A stretch of 64,000 bases of DNA from assembly GCF_002208135.1 (NCBI RefSeq), contig NZ_CP021647.1:58501-122500 (forward strand). The letters are read 5' to 3'. The position numbers and the translations under genes are program-made. Below are positions 43,124 to 53,264 of the stretch, piece by piece; within the stretch, counting starts at the first letter, position 1; each line of letters opens with the position of its first letter. The notes below the pieces were generated by a model. That model was not told where the DNA came from. It saw only the letters and a list, made by a program, of their open reading frames with translations, and made no database searches. This DNA comes from Pseudoalteromonas piscicida. GTDB lineage: Bacteria > Pseudomonadota > Gammaproteobacteria > Enterobacterales > Alteromonadaceae.

Positions 43124-44686
43124 ATGAATTCATTAGCGCTCTCCAAATTGCTTGAGCTTAGTATGTCGTTATCACGACTTTCGTTGGCGCAAGAGGGTCG
43201 CGAGGTTAAGCAATACGCTAAGTCCTTGCTATCAGCATTGAGTCAATCTGTTACCGCTGATGCCATCGCCATTCTCTATGGCGATCAGCATGCATTAACG
43301 ATTCTAGCTTGCAAGGGATTGAGTGCGGACGCTGTTGGGCGGCAGTTTTTGCTTACAGAGCAACCTAGATTGATGTCCATTTTCGAGTCTGACGAACTAG
43401 TTAGTTTTCCTGCCAATAGCGACTTACCTGACCCTTACGATGGTCTGTTACTAGCGGAAGAAAGTCGCTTGCCGGTGCATGCCTGCATGGGGTTTAAGGT
43501 TGCACTTCAAAGCGACATCTTATTGGTGACGTTTGATAGTCTTAAATCTGATAGCTTTGAGCACTTGTCTGATGTTTACATGAAAACCCTACAAGCAATT
43601 GTCTCAAGTAGTGCATTACGTATGTTTGAGGCTAAGTGCCTCTATGAGCAAGCACGCTCATCGATACATACCCAATCCCAAAAGTCCGTTAAAAAACAAG
43701 TCTTGGTCGGAGAGAGTGCTGTAATGCACTCGCTTAAATCAGAAATTAAATTGGTTGCTGGCTCTGAGTTTAATGTGCTTATTCAAGGCGATACCGGAAC
43801 GGGTAAAGAATTGGTGGCAAAACAAGTACACCTTAACTCCCGACGAAATGACAAACCATTTGTGCAAATCAACTGTGCGGCGCTTCCTGACTCGATTGCA
43901 GAAAGTGAACTTTTCGGTCACAAAAAAGGGGCGTTTACTGGGGCTGATAAAGACCGATTAGGCAAATTTGCAGCCGCGGACGGCGGCACGCTGTTTTTGG
44001 ATGAAGTTGGCGAACTGAGTTTGACTTTACAGAGCAAACTATTACGTGTGCTGCAAAGCGGTGAGGTGCAAGCGGTAGGTGCTGACCGCATTCATGTTGT
44101 TGATGTCAGGGTGGTTGCCGCCACAAATCGTGATTTAAAAGAAGAGGTGAGGCGCGGAAAATTTAGGGCTGATCTTTATCATCGCTTGAGTGTGTATCCT
44201 TTATTTGTTCCTCCACTGACTGAGAGGCTAGATGACATCCCGCTGCTGGTTGGATTCTTTTTAGAGCAGCTAAGAGGTACGCTCAACGCAAAACAAGTGG
44301 TGATGGATAGGCAAGCACTCAGCCGGTTAATGCATTACGATTGGCCGGGTAATGTCAGAGAGCTTGAACATTGTGTCAGTCGTGCAGCGTTAAAAGCTAA
44401 GCATCAACAGTGGCAGGCTAATATCATTGAGATCCATGACATAGACATCGCGCCAAAACACCATCAACAAACTCAGCAGATTGAACGCCTTACCACGCAA
44501 GAGAAAACACCTCCTGTTGCCATGAAATTTGCCGTTGAGCTACTACAAAAAGACATGATCGTTAACGCGATGGAACATCATGGGTTTAATTGGTCGGCAG
44601 CTGCGAGAGAGCTGGAAATGGATAGAGCAAATTTAGTTAGGCTGGCAAAGCGTTTAGGGTTGGATGTTAAAAAGCAGATGAGTTGA
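43124..44686 (+). CDS. norR: NO-responsive sigma-54 activator NorR
   Basis: A 520-residue enhancer-binding protein: N-terminal GAF domain (about 10-170) that in E. coli NorR holds a non-heme iron sensing NO, AAA+ domain (about 200-430) with Walker A GDTGTGKE, the loop GAFTGA, Walker [11 protein letters not shown], and a Fis-type HTH at the end ([20 protein letters not shown]). I prefer ATG 43124; the TTG at 43109 is in frame but lies in a NorR-like site. It is divergent from the small gene-nnrS-hmp unit, and the shared region has NorR sites and a sigma-54 promoter facing that unit. Confidence 0.93.
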   Translation: MNSLALSKLLELSMSLSRLSLAQEGREVKQYAKSLLSALSQSVTADAIAILYGDQHALTILACKGLSADAVGRQFLLTEQPRLMSIFESDELVSFPANSDLPDPYDGLLLAEESRLPVHACMGFKVALQSDILLVTFDSLKSDSFEHLSDVYMKTLQAIVSSSALRMFEAKCLYEQARSSIHTQSQKSVKKQVLVGESAVMHSLKSEIKLVAGSEFNVLIQGDTGTGKELVAKQVHLNSRRNDKPFVQINCAALPDSIAESELFGHKKGAFTGADKDRLGKFAAADGGTLFLDEVGELSLTLQSKLLRVLQSGEVQAVGADRIHVVDVRVVAATNRDLKEEVRRGKFRADLYHRLSVYPLFVPPLTERLDDIPLLVGFFLEQLRGTLNAKQVVMDRQALSRLMHYDWPGNVRELEHCVSRAALKAKHQQWQANIIEIHDIDIAPKHHQQTQQIERLTTQEKTPPVAMKFAVELLQKDMIVNAMEHHGFNWSAAARELEMDRANLVRLAKRLGLDVKKQMS

Positions 44687-44787
44687 GTAACCGGAGCTGC
44701 TTTTATAAATCTCAATAACTTAGCAAGTTTTTTATTCAAAGTTCTGATTGAATACAAGCTGTTCAAAAAATGAAACCCTAAATGTAA

Positions 44788-44802
44788 TGAAAATTGTTAT
44801 TA
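44788..44802. promoter_or_regulatory. Possible Fur box before the second bacterioferritin pair
   Basis: TGAAAATTGTTATTA matches the Fur consensus at 11 of 14 positions and is 126 bp before the first bfr gene, in an AT-rich promoter region. AT-richness raises the chance of a false match. Confidence 0.4.
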
Positions 44803-44927
44803 ATACTCTTATAAGTTGTTTATTTTAAAAGGGTATATTAAGAAAACTGTTATTTTTATTTAATCTTGCGAAGAATAAATATTGAACTAGGGTTATAGGG
44901 CGTCACTCGACATTATTAGGGGGCCCT

Positions 44928-45398
44928 ATGCAGGGTAATAAGCAAGTAATAACAGCGCTAAATCAAGTGCTTACGCTAGAGTTAACATCGATAAACCAGT
45001 TTTTTCTACACGCAAGAATGTACAAAAATTGGGGGCTGGAAGAGCTAAACGAGAAAGCGTATAAAAAATCTATCAAGGACATGAAGCAAGCAGATGATCT
45101 TATCGAGCGCATATTATTCCTTGAAGGGTTACCAAACCTCCAACATTTAGAAAAGTTACGAATAGGTGAGCATACCGAAGAAATGATGGCGTGCGACTTA
45201 GCGTTTGAACTCGATCAGCTTCCGACACTGCGCGAAGCGATTGCGCTGTGTGAACACGAACAGGATTATGTTAGTCGAGAGTTACTAGAAGATATCCTTG
45301 AATATGAAGAGAGCTATGTGGATTGGCTCGAAACGCAGCACTTCTTAATCAAAAATACAGGTATTGAAAATTATCTGCAAGCGCAGATTGAGGGGTAA
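44928..45398 (+). CDS. bfr: Bacterioferritin, heme-binding subunit (second pair)
   Basis: A 156-residue bacterioferritin. Heme ligand Met52 is kept (KDMKQAD), as are Glu18 and Glu127, but Glu51 is Asp, His54 is Gln and His130 is Tyr, so the diiron site is incomplete. It parallels the gene at 14596 but has a different set of substitutions, so the two losses either arose separately or kept diverging. It is followed 3 bp later by the ferroxidase-type subunit; in the first pair the gene order is the opposite. Confidence 0.92.
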   Translation: MQGNKQVITALNQVLTLELTSINQFFLHARMYKNWGLEELNEKAYKKSIKDMKQADDLIERILFLEGLPNLQHLEKLRIGEHTEEMMACDLAFELDQLPTLREAIALCEHEQDYVSRELLEDILEYEESYVDWLETQHFLIKNTGIENYLQAQIEG

Positions 45399-45401
45399 GT
45401 T

Positions 45402-45884
45402 ATGCAAGGCAATTCTACCGTTATCGACTTACTTAACAAACAACTTACGCTTGAGCTTTCTTCTATGGACCAGTATTTGGCTCATGCCAAAATGTATGAA
45501 GATTGGGGTCTGGAGAAGCTACACCAAAAGTTATCTCACGAATACGAAGAAGAGCTTGATCACGCAAAGCGGATCACCGAACGTATTTTGTTTTTGGAAG
45601 GTACGCCGGATACCGCTTCTCGAGCGCCAATTCACGTCGGTTCTGATGTGAAGGAGATGCTAGAAAATGACTTGGCTGCGGAAGTTTTGGTAAAAGACCA
45701 TTTGAAAAAGGTGATCGCTGTTTGTGAGCAAGCGCAAGATTATGTCACGCGGGAGATGCTTGAAACCCTGTTAGACGACACGGAGATGGATCACATATAT
45801 TGGCTTGAACAGCATATTAATTTAATTAAGCTGATCGGTTTACCAAATTACATTCAGAGCCAACTCGCTAATAGCCCTGAATGA
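45402..45884 (+). CDS. bfr: Bacterioferritin, ferroxidase subunit (second pair)
   Basis: A 160-residue bacterioferritin with all ferroxidase ligands in place by alignment (Glu18, Glu51 and His54 in EEELDHAK, the Glu near 94, Glu127 and His130 in TEMDHIYW), while Met52 is Leu, so heme is not ligated by this chain. It begins 3 bp after the heme-type gene and ends just before a strong terminator. It should mix with the heme-type chain into one shell; cross-assembly with the pair at 14596-15542 is possible. Confidence 0.92.
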   Translation: MQGNSTVIDLLNKQLTLELSSMDQYLAHAKMYEDWGLEKLHQKLSHEYEEELDHAKRITERILFLEGTPDTASRAPIHVGSDVKEMLENDLAAEVLVKDHLKKVIAVCEQAQDYVTREMLETLLDDTEMDHIYWLEQHINLIKLIGLPNYIQSQLANSPE

Positions 45885-45893
45885 CCCCAACTA

Positions 45894-45922
45894 CCGCACC
45901 TACTTTTGGGTGCGGTTTCTTT
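45894..45922 (+). terminator. Rho-independent terminator after the second bfr pair
   Basis: CCGCACC-TACTTTTG-GGTGCGG followed by TTTCTTT on the plus strand: a GC-rich 7-bp stem and a U tract. Confidence 0.85.
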
Positions 45923-46036
45923 GCGCACCATACATTGTCCAGCTGATTTATACCGTGCAAGGTATTAGCCATAAAATTAAGCAATCACAATGATTTGAAC
46001 TAAAGTTTAATTACGTGTTGGGTGATTAGTAATGCG

Positions 46037-47266
46037 ATGAAAATACTACTATTGTTTTTCTATCTTTTTAGCTCGATTTGCCTCGCAGAAAACTCTGCAA
46101 AAGTGCTACGTATTTATCATGACGCAGATTATTCCAATTTACATGAGTCTGCCGAGGCGATAAAAATGGGGTTTTTAACCGCATTGGATGAAGTAGATAA
46201 TCAAATCCAAGGTCATCAGATTGAATTGGTGGCCAAAGACCATCGTGGTAATAGTAATCGAAGCTTGCTTCATTTTAAGCAATTTTTGAAAGACCCGAAT
46301 GCCTTGCTCGTGCTTGGTGGCGTACATTCTCCTCCTTATATTAAATTTCGTAAATTCATCAATGAGAATGATGCCTTGCTATTGGTTCCTTGGGCGGCTG
46401 GTGGACCAATAACAAGATATCCGAGTAAGGATAATTGGATTTTCAGGCTTTCCGTAGATGATACCAAAGCAGGGAAGGTGCTTATCAATTATGCGAACCA
46501 ACAAAAGTGTGCCGCTCCTCATTTATTACTTGAGGATACAGCGTGGGGGCGCTCCAATTACAATACACTGCTAGAAGAACATAAAAAAGCCAAGCCAAAC
46601 CACGCACTGCCAGTATCTTGGTTTAATTGGGCAACTAAGGAAAGTGAGGCGCGGATCATCATCCATAATATTATTGAAAGTGAGCCACAATGTATCATCT
46701 TTGTTGGCAATGCGATTGAGGGCGCAGAGTTTGTAAAAGCCATGGCAGGTATTGACGAGGCTCAGCGCCTGCCTATTGTTAGTCATTGGGGGGTAACTGC
46801 GGGTAACTTTTTTAAAGTTATTGGGGATAAGCTATCTGCAGATGTCTCGTTGGCGGTCCTACAAAGCTGTTTTTCTTTTGAGAATAAACCATTAAGTGCG
46901 TTTTCGGCAGGAGTATTTAATCGTGCAAAACGGCTGTTCCCAACTCAGTTTGCAACGTATGGATTTGTTCAAGCGGCACCAGGATTTATCCATGGGTATG
47001 ATATTGCCAAGCTTCTCATTGCGGCAGCGGAGCAAATAAAGCTGACGGATTCAGTTGTTACCAACAGAGCCTTGTTAAAAAGTGCATTTGAGGATCTGCA
47101 ATCGCCGGTCAGCGGTTTAGTAAAAACGTATCAACGGCCTTTTAGTGTGTGGAGTGAACAAAACGATTCAGCCCATGAAGCGCTAGCCGTGCAAGACTTG
47201 TGTATGGGGCAATACCAGTCTAATGGCAGTATTAAACTAGTTTATAGTTACCCGGGGTCGCATTGA
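46037..47266 (+). CDS. Periplasmic binding protein of the leucine-binding (type I) kind
   Basis: Secreted protein of 409 residues from ATG 46037 (a GTG at 46022 is in frame but lies before the signal peptide). The leader ends near SSICLAEN. The mature part has the Peripla_BP_6 two-lobe fold typical of branched-chain amino acid or amide receptors (LRIYHDADYSNLHESAEAIKMG-like start, LLVLGGVHSPPYIKF, WGVTAGNFF). No transporter genes are present. Its stop codon overlaps the TTG start of the hybrid kinase (TTGA), so it is probably the ligand-binding partner of that kinase rather than a transport component. Confidence 0.85.
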   Translation: MKILLLFFYLFSSICLAENSAKVLRIYHDADYSNLHESAEAIKMGFLTALDEVDNQIQGHQIELVAKDHRGNSNRSLLHFKQFLKDPNALLVLGGVHSPPYIKFRKFINENDALLLVPWAAGGPITRYPSKDNWIFRLSVDDTKAGKVLINYANQQKCAAPHLLLEDTAWGRSNYNTLLEEHKKAKPNHALPVSWFNWATKESEARIIIHNIIESEPQCIIFVGNAIEGAEFVKAMAGIDEAQRLPIVSHWGVTAGNFFKVIGDKLSADVSLAVLQSCFSFENKPLSAFSAGVFNRAKRLFPTQFATYGFVQAAPGFIHGYDIAKLLIAAAEQIKLTDSVVTNRALLKSAFEDLQSPVSGLVKTYQRPFSVWSEQNDSAHEALAVQDLCMGQYQSNGSIKLVYSYPGSH

Positions 47267-50200
47267 AAACTAAATTCACCTTAACGAGTAATCGCGCGTT
47301 TTACGCCTTTTTAGGATTAACGGCTGTCGTTTCACTCCTACTCAGTGCACTTTTTGTTGGGCTGAGATCAAATGTGATAGTCGAAGACTTGGTGAGAGAA
47401 ACGAACGAAACTCAGGCTCAGCTATCGGTTAATAACTTAACTCAGTATCTTGAGAGTCGCAAACAAATACTATACGACCTTTCGTCCCATCCCATTATAG
47501 TAAATGGTGCGATGGGCACGGGGCTCTCCGCTGCTAAGTTACGAGACTTTATGCGCAGTTTTCAGATCATAGGTAAAGAAGAAAAGTTAATGGTGATCAA
47601 TGTATTGGGCGATGTTGTTTACGCAAACTTTGATTCTCATGAAGTGTTAGACCAAAAACCAAAATGGCTCGACAAAGTGATCAATGCAGAATTGGGCAGT
47701 GCGATAGATCTTACTCAGGTTGGCAACCTGCACTATTTCACAATAGCTGTACCGATTTATTATAACGGGTTTGCTGAGGGAGCACTTATTGGCGAGTTTT
47801 CTACGAGTTTAGAGAGTCTGCTGAGCTCTTCATCAACCACATCTTTTCATAGCATTGGTTTAAAAGGCAGGTGGATTAACTTTTCTAACACCCAAAAAGT
47901 TGGAACTTACTTTAGTGTAAGCAGCCTCGATGTTGGCTCTACCGATTTAGTATTAGACTATCGTGTGGAAAAGAGTCAGGTCACTGACGAAGTGAAAATA
48001 TTTGTGTGGGATCTGGTTGGTGCTATTGCTTTTGGGCTGTTCCTATCATTTGGTTTGCTCTATTTGTTTGGTAAGCAACTTCTGTTAAACCCGTTCAAAA
48101 AGCTAGAAGAATCAAGGGCAACACTCAAACGTAGTGAAGAGCGATTTAAACTTGCAATATTTGGTAGCGATGATGGTCTTTGGGACTGGGATCTTGAACG
48201 AAATGCGGTGTTTTATTCAGATAGATTTAAATCTTTACTAGGCTTTTCTCAAGAAACGCAAGCCTTATTCTCTGCGCACATTTCTAGTTTATTTGACCGA
48301 GTCCACCCAGAAGATCTCCCCAATTTAGAAAACTCAATTAAGTTTCATATGACGGAAGAAGAGCCTTTTGGTGTAGAGTGCCGAATAAAAACGAGGCAAA
48401 ACAGCTATCGCTATTTTTGGCTAAAAGGTGCTGCTGCACTTAAAGATGGACAAGCGAAGCGAATAGTTGGCTCACTTTCGGATATTACCGATCAAAAGCT
48501 TCATCAAGAGGCACTGAGAAAGGCAAAGGAACAAAATGATTTACTTGCCCAAGCGATAGAGTGCGCAAATGTCGGCATAACGATTGTTGACGCGAATAAG
48601 CCTGAATTACCGATCGTATTTGCTAATAAGACATTTCAACAAATCACCGAATATGGAGATGAGGTACTGGGTAAAAATTGTCGCTTTTTGCAAGGTGAAC
48701 ATACCCAACAGCAAGCTTTAGACGAAATCAGAGAAGCAATAATAGCTCGCAAATTAATTAAAGTTGAATTGATAAACTACACCAAATCTGGAAAGGCATT
48801 CTGGAATAGTTTACAGATCTCTCCGGTGTTCAACGAACAAAATCAATTAACGGCATTCGTCGGTATCCAACAGGATATTACTGCTGCTGTTGAGGCGAAA
48901 AAGGAGCTAGAACAAGCGAAGCAAGCGGCGGAGCAGGGCGCGCAAGCTAAAAGCGAGTTTTTAGCGTCAATGAGCCATGAGATCCGCACGCCAATGAATG
49001 GTGTAATAGGCATGTTAAGTCTGCTAGAAGATGAGCACCTTACTCAAACTCAATTACATAAAGTGAGTCTAGCAATGGGCAGTGCCAAGTCGTTATTAAA
49101 TCTCATCAACGATATTTTAGATTTTTCTAAAATTGAGGCGGGTAAGCTTGAGCTTGAGTCACTAGATTTCGATGTTAGGGCATTGCTTGGCGAATTGATT
49201 GAATCCGTTGCGTTGCAAGCACAGAAAAAGGGACTTGAACTTATTCTAGATGTTACCCAACTTGAAAAGCCATTGGTGCAGGGGGACCCGAGCCGCATTC
49301 GACAAATCATCACCAACCTAATTAGTAATGCAATCAAGTTTACCGAGCAAGGCGAGATCATCATCCGAGCTTGGTTTAGTGAGGTAGACAATAAACTGAG
49401 ATTTCATTGCTCAGTAGAAGACACCGGCATAGGCATACCAGAAGACAAAGCGGATAGACTTTTTGCTAAATTCTCTCAAGTTGATGCCTCTACTACTAGA
49501 AAGTATGGAGGGACTGGGTTGGGGCTTGCTATTGTGAGACAACTCTGTGAATTAATGGATGGCGATATCGCTGTTAGTAGTCGGTTTGGACATGGTAGCC
49601 AATTTGAATTTTTCGTGACTTTGATCCATGGCGATAATACTCAGTTCGAAGCTGCAAAAATTGATTTACAAGGGAGCAAAATACTCCTAGTTGACGATAA
49701 TCTCTCTGCCTTGACGAGTTTGGAATCTCAATTGAGGCACTGGGGTGCGGATGTGTATAAAGCCAGCTCTGGAATACAAGCACTCTCGCTGTGTGAAGCT
49801 GAATACCAACGTGATAAATATGTGTTTGATATCGCCTTATTGGATATGACGCTCAGAGGTATGTCGGGTGAGCAGCTCGGTGCTGCACTAAAAAATGATA
49901 AGCGATTCAAAGCGATAAAACTTGTCATGATGACGCAAATGGGTACCAAGGGGGATGGCCAGTTTTACGCGGATCGTGGCTATTCAGGCTATTTTCCAAA
50001 GCCCGTGACAACCAAAGACCTTTTTGATGCGTTAACCATTTTAGCTGAAGATGGCAAGGCGCTGGCGAATGCGAAACCACTGGTTACGAGTCACTATCTG
50101 AAGCTGGTAAGAAAGGCGAACGAAACCGAATTTACGTGGCCAACACCTTGTCGCATTCTACTGGTTGAAGATAATAAGGTGAACCAAGTTGTCGCATTAA

Positions 50201-50574
50201 GTATGCTCAAAAAATTGGGTATAACCCATATTGAAGTTGCTGAAAACGGACTACTTGCCATTGAACTACTCAAATCTCAACAAGATGAATGTCGATTTGA
50301 GTTGATCTTAATGGATTGTCAAATGCCAGAAATGGATGGCTATCGGACTACCGAGTTAATCCGAGACGGAGCTGCAGGTGAGAGTTATCAGGGAGTAAAA
50401 ATATTGGCCATGACAGCCAATGCAATGTCCGGTGATAGGGAAAAGTGTTTAAATGCAGGCATGAATGACTATCTCACAAAACCCATTTCGGAGGAGCCAT
50501 TGAGCGAGAAACTACAATATTGGCTATACAAAAGCGAATACGCATCCACTGACGATACAGAAGAAACGACTTAA
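47263..50574 (+). CDS. Hybrid sensor histidine kinase with two receivers, linked to binding protein
   Basis: A 1103-residue kinase starting at TTG 47263. It has membrane helices at about 12-32 and 247-272 enclosing a periplasmic Cache-like domain, PAS domains at about 290-410 and 425-545 (the second resembles LOV/PAS with GKNCRFLQG, but the cysteine context needs checking), HisKA with His572 ([12 protein letters not shown]), HATPase ([10 protein letters not shown]), and two receivers with Asp861 (ALLDMTL) and Asp1018 ([11 protein letters not shown]). GKNCRFLQG is the flavin-binding motif of LOV domains, so blue-light sensing is possible. The upstream binding protein probably presents a ligand to the periplasmic domain. 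Confidence 0.92.
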   Translation: MKTKFTLTSNRAFYAFLGLTAVVSLLLSALFVGLRSNVIVEDLVRETNETQAQLSVNNLTQYLESRKQILYDLSSHPIIVNGAMGTGLSAAKLRDFMRSFQIIGKEEKLMVINVLGDVVYANFDSHEVLDQKPKWLDKVINAELGSAIDLTQVGNLHYFTIAVPIYYNGFAEGALIGEFSTSLESLLSSSSTTSFHSIGLKGRWINFSNTQKVGTYFSVSSLDVGSTDLVLDYRVEKSQVTDEVKIFVWDLVGAIAFGLFLSFGLLYLFGKQLLLNPFKKLEESRATLKRSEERFKLAIFGSDDGLWDWDLERNAVFYSDRFKSLLGFSQETQALFSAHISSLFDRVHPEDLPNLENSIKFHMTEEEPFGVECRIKTRQNSYRYFWLKGAAALKDGQAKRIVGSLSDITDQKLHQEALRKAKEQNDLLAQAIECANVGITIVDANKPELPIVFANKTFQQITEYGDEVLGKNCRFLQGEHTQQQALDEIREAIIARKLIKVELINYTKSGKAFWNSLQISPVFNEQNQLTAFVGIQQDITAAVEAKKELEQAKQAAEQGAQAKSEFLASMSHEIRTPMNGVIGMLSLLEDEHLTQTQLHKVSLAMGSAKSLLNLINDILDFSKIEAGKLELESLDFDVRALLGELIESVALQAQKKGLELILDVTQLEKPLVQGDPSRIRQIITNLISNAIKFTEQGEIIIRAWFSEVDNKLRFHCSVEDTGIGIPEDKADRLFAKFSQVDASTTRKYGGTGLGLAIVRQLCELMDGDIAVSSRFGHGSQFEFFVTLIHGDNTQFEAAKIDLQGSKILLVDDNLSALTSLESQLRHWGADVYKASSGIQALSLCEAEYQRDKYVFDIALLDMTLRGMSGEQLGAALKNDKRFKAIKLVMMTQMGTKGDGQFYADRGYSGYFPKPVTTKDLFDALTILAEDGKALANAKPLVTSHYLKLVRKANETEFTWPTPCRILLVEDNKVNQVVALSMLKKLGITHIEVAENGLLAIELLKSQQDECRFELILMDCQMPEMDGYRTTELIRDGAAGESYQGVKILAMTANAMSGDREKCLNAGMNDYLTKPISEEPLSEKLQYWLYKSEYASTDDTEETT

Positions 50575-50623
50575 GGGGTAACTGAAGCAAATTGGCAATA
50601 TGCTCTATCCATGGTAGTCTGTA

Positions 50624-50639
50624 CTGTATATAAAAACAG
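50624..50639. promoter_or_regulatory. LexA (SOS) box before the nuclease fusion
   Basis: CTGTATATAAAAACAG is a CTGT-N8-ACAG site fully matching the gammaproteobacterial LexA half-sites with an AT-only centre. It ends at the base before TTG 50640, so LexA would cover the promoter and start region. Confidence 0.85.
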
Positions 50640-52805
50640 TTGTCTGAATTTGTGTTGAGAAAAGAATTACCCGCCAAATATTACTTGAGCCACTTTAATG
50701 AGCTTAGCGATTATTTACTTAAAGTATGTCAACCGCTATTAAGTAGTGGACAGCGTGAGCTGCTGGCTGAGCTACAACGCTTGCCTGAAGATGAATTGTG
50801 TTTGTTAGTGCGGTTTATTTCCCGCAAAACCCCTTTTTTGAATGTCAATTCACTGCGCTACGAAGAGATCAATAATATTTGTGAAGTCGCGTTTTCATTA
50901 AAAGCTAAGGGATTACTTCGTCAAGTACAGCAAGACGACTTTCAAGCACTGCTACATTGCTTAACTAAACCCTGTCTAATTGAACTTGCCGAGCGAGAGA
51001 ATTTAACTACACTGCCAAATAAATCGGCAAAAAAATCGCTCTGGGTAGCGCATATCAATCAATCTGTCTGCGTTGAACATCTAAATGCACAAGAATACCT
51101 ATCCCAGTATCTCACGCTCTCATTTCAAGCCGATATCGACTACTTTCTATTTTTGTACTTTGGTAAAGTTGGTTTTAGCTTAGCGCAATTTTCGATGCGA
51201 GATCTTGGTGTAATGAATACCCGAAGCGTTGGCGCCGGTTACCATGCACATTTTGAGCAAAGAGCAGAAGCGGTGAGTGCGTTTTATTATGCAAATGCAC
51301 TCAGTGAGCTCAAGAACGTCCCAGAAGATGAATTAGTACAGCGCGCTAAACAGGCTACAGAGCAACAATTGCCTAAAGTCGATGGGCAATATGCAATGAC
51401 TGCACATGCAAAGTACCTGTTAACACTTGCCAGAAAGTTAGGTCCTGAATTCGTCCACTTTACAACCTTATTGCGTATGAGTGAGCACCCTCAAGCTCGT
51501 GAGATGTTGATACGGCATAATTATAAACAAGGTGAGGTTGAACTGGTTCGTGAGCAATTAGAGCGCATATTACAGAGTGAAAACGATGAAACATTAACGA
51601 TCTTTGCTGAGGATTTTTACCAGCGTAAATTTAACCAAAAACGCACTTCTGTTCTCACTGATATGCTAAGAAAAAGCCAACCCGCAATCCAAGTCGATGA
51701 GGCATTTAAGGGACAAACAGAAGTCGGTGTTATTGCTCATTATAAACGTCATGGTATTGAAGCCTATCACGTTGAAAATGAAATTTGGCTGGCCTTATTC
51801 GGACTGACCTTTTGGCAAGAATTGTTTTATCACCCAAAAAGTATCGTTGCTAATGGATTTTCTAGAACTCCGCTGGCGTTAAAAGAAAATCGCTTTTACC
51901 GCGAATTTGAGGAAGAGATTGAATGTCGTTTAGCGAATTTTACAGATACTTCGGCTTGGATTAACTGGCTGCTACGACAGGTGAGCGAACATTATGGAGA
52001 ACCAAATCGGTTGTTTATTTGGCACGATAAAGTGCTCGACTCGATAAAAATATTGTTGTCTAACTTGTCAATTGAGGATGTCAAATCCGTTTTAAGGCTA
52101 ATGTGTAGTGACTTTCTTCTGATGAAATCTGGTTTTCCCGACCTGATGATAGTCGACAAAAAAGCGGGTTTAAGGTTTGAAGAAATCAAGGCGCCAGGAG
52201 ATAGTCTTAGCCGAAGTCAGCTAGTTAACATTTCTAAACTCTTGCAGTGCAATATTCCCACCCGACTGCAAACAGTTGAGTGGCATATCTCCAAAGAGCA
52301 ACCCTATGTCGTTGTCGATATTGAAACCACAGGGGGCAACAAAGAGTTTGATCGCATTACCGAGATTGCCATGGTAAAAGTTATTAATGGAGAAGTCGTT
52401 GCGCAATGGCAATCTCTTATTAATCCGATGCGCCGTATTCCACAAAAGATCACAGAATTGACGGGGATCACTCAGACAATGGTGAGTGATGCACCGAGGT
52501 TTTTTGAAATTCTGGAGCAAGTTGAGCAGTTTAGCCAAGGTGCTATTTTTGTCGCGCACAATGTGAACTTTGATTATGGCTTTATTCGGCAGGAGTTTGC
52601 TCGAGTCGGCCGAGAGTTTACTCGTGCGAAGTTATGTACTGTGCAATTAGGTCGAAAGTTTGTACCAGGCCTGCGCTCTTATGCGCTCGGGGCGTTTTGC
52701 CAAGCGATGAATGTACCCCTGGTTAATCATCACCGTGCAATGGACGATGCTTATGCTACCGCTGAAATTTTTATTCAAATCAATACAATAAGACAGGAAA
52801 AATAG
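50640..52805 (+). CDS. FAN1-like VRR-NUC nuclease fused to DnaQ-like exonuclease
   Basis: A 721-residue protein from TTG 50640; GTG 50652 or TTG 50655 are alternative starts, none with a strong ribosome site. Residues 1 to about 540 follow FAN1-type repair nucleases: a helical N-terminal region, then a VRR-NUC domain with Asp501 in GFPDLMIV and Glu515-x-Lys517 in FEEIKAPGD, the PD-(D/E)xK active site. Residues about 555-715 are a DEDDh exonuclease: Asp560 and Glu562 (VVDIETTGG), HNVNFDYGFI, and His698/Asp703 (HHRAMDDAYAT). Both active sites look intact. FAN1 cuts flaps near crosslinks and the second domain would trim 3' ends. A LexA box directly upstream indicates SOS induction. Confidence 0.92.
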   Translation: MSEFVLRKELPAKYYLSHFNELSDYLLKVCQPLLSSGQRELLAELQRLPEDELCLLVRFISRKTPFLNVNSLRYEEINNICEVAFSLKAKGLLRQVQQDDFQALLHCLTKPCLIELAERENLTTLPNKSAKKSLWVAHINQSVCVEHLNAQEYLSQYLTLSFQADIDYFLFLYFGKVGFSLAQFSMRDLGVMNTRSVGAGYHAHFEQRAEAVSAFYYANALSELKNVPEDELVQRAKQATEQQLPKVDGQYAMTAHAKYLLTLARKLGPEFVHFTTLLRMSEHPQAREMLIRHNYKQGEVELVREQLERILQSENDETLTIFAEDFYQRKFNQKRTSVLTDMLRKSQPAIQVDEAFKGQTEVGVIAHYKRHGIEAYHVENEIWLALFGLTFWQELFYHPKSIVANGFSRTPLALKENRFYREFEEEIECRLANFTDTSAWINWLLRQVSEHYGEPNRLFIWHDKVLDSIKILLSNLSIEDVKSVLRLMCSDFLLMKSGFPDLMIVDKKAGLRFEEIKAPGDSLSRSQLVNISKLLQCNIPTRLQTVEWHISKEQPYVVVDIETTGGNKEFDRITEIAMVKVINGEVVAQWQSLINPMRRIPQKITELTGITQTMVSDAPRFFEILEQVEQFSQGAIFVAHNVNFDYGFIRQEFARVGREFTRAKLCTVQLGRKFVPGLRSYALGAFCQAMNVPLVNHHRAMDDAYATAEIFIQINTIRQEK

Positions 52806-52806
52806 C

Positions 52807-53175
52807 ATGTCAGGCGTTCGTTTAATGCATCACCAGATGGGGCTATTTTGGGGCGCTGGCGTATGGTTAGGGGGGCTTTGCGTATTTAAGCTGCCATGGC
52901 AGGGGGTTATTTCCGCAGCGGTGTTGTTGGTTATCAATTTATTTGTATTTGGGCTTTTTTGGTGGGATAAGCGAGCTTCAACGCTTGCTCAATCACGCGT
53001 TTCTGAGCGCAACTTGATACTGTGTGGGTTGCTCGGGCTCAATATTATCACACCACTGGCAATGTATATGCTCAGGCATAAAACCATCAAACCAAGCTTT
53101 AATTTTAAGCTTTTGATGGTGCTCATAATACAGACCATAGTATTTGCTATGCTGTTTATCTGGTTATTTATCTAG
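52807..53175 (+). CDS. DUF1294 small membrane protein
   Basis: A 122-residue inner-membrane protein of the DUF1294 type, with four hydrophobic helices. The family pattern is visible: a central WWDKRAS segment, then RVSERNLILCGLLG, and MYMLRHKT before the last helix. Function unknown for the family. It begins one base after the stop codon of the SOS-linked nuclease gene, so it is very probably co-transcribed with it and induced by DNA damage. Confidence 0.85.
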   Translation: MSGVRLMHHQMGLFWGAGVWLGGLCVFKLPWQGVISAAVLLVINLFVFGLFWWDKRASTLAQSRVSERNLILCGLLGLNIITPLAMYMLRHKTIKPSFNFKLLMVLIIQTIVFAMLFIWLFI

Positions 53176-53264
53176 CGGCTAATACTCTAATGAAATTTTT
53201 ATTGATTAATTCACTTAGTTGACTAATTATCAGTAGGGTAATTGGTATTAAAGAGAAAACAATA

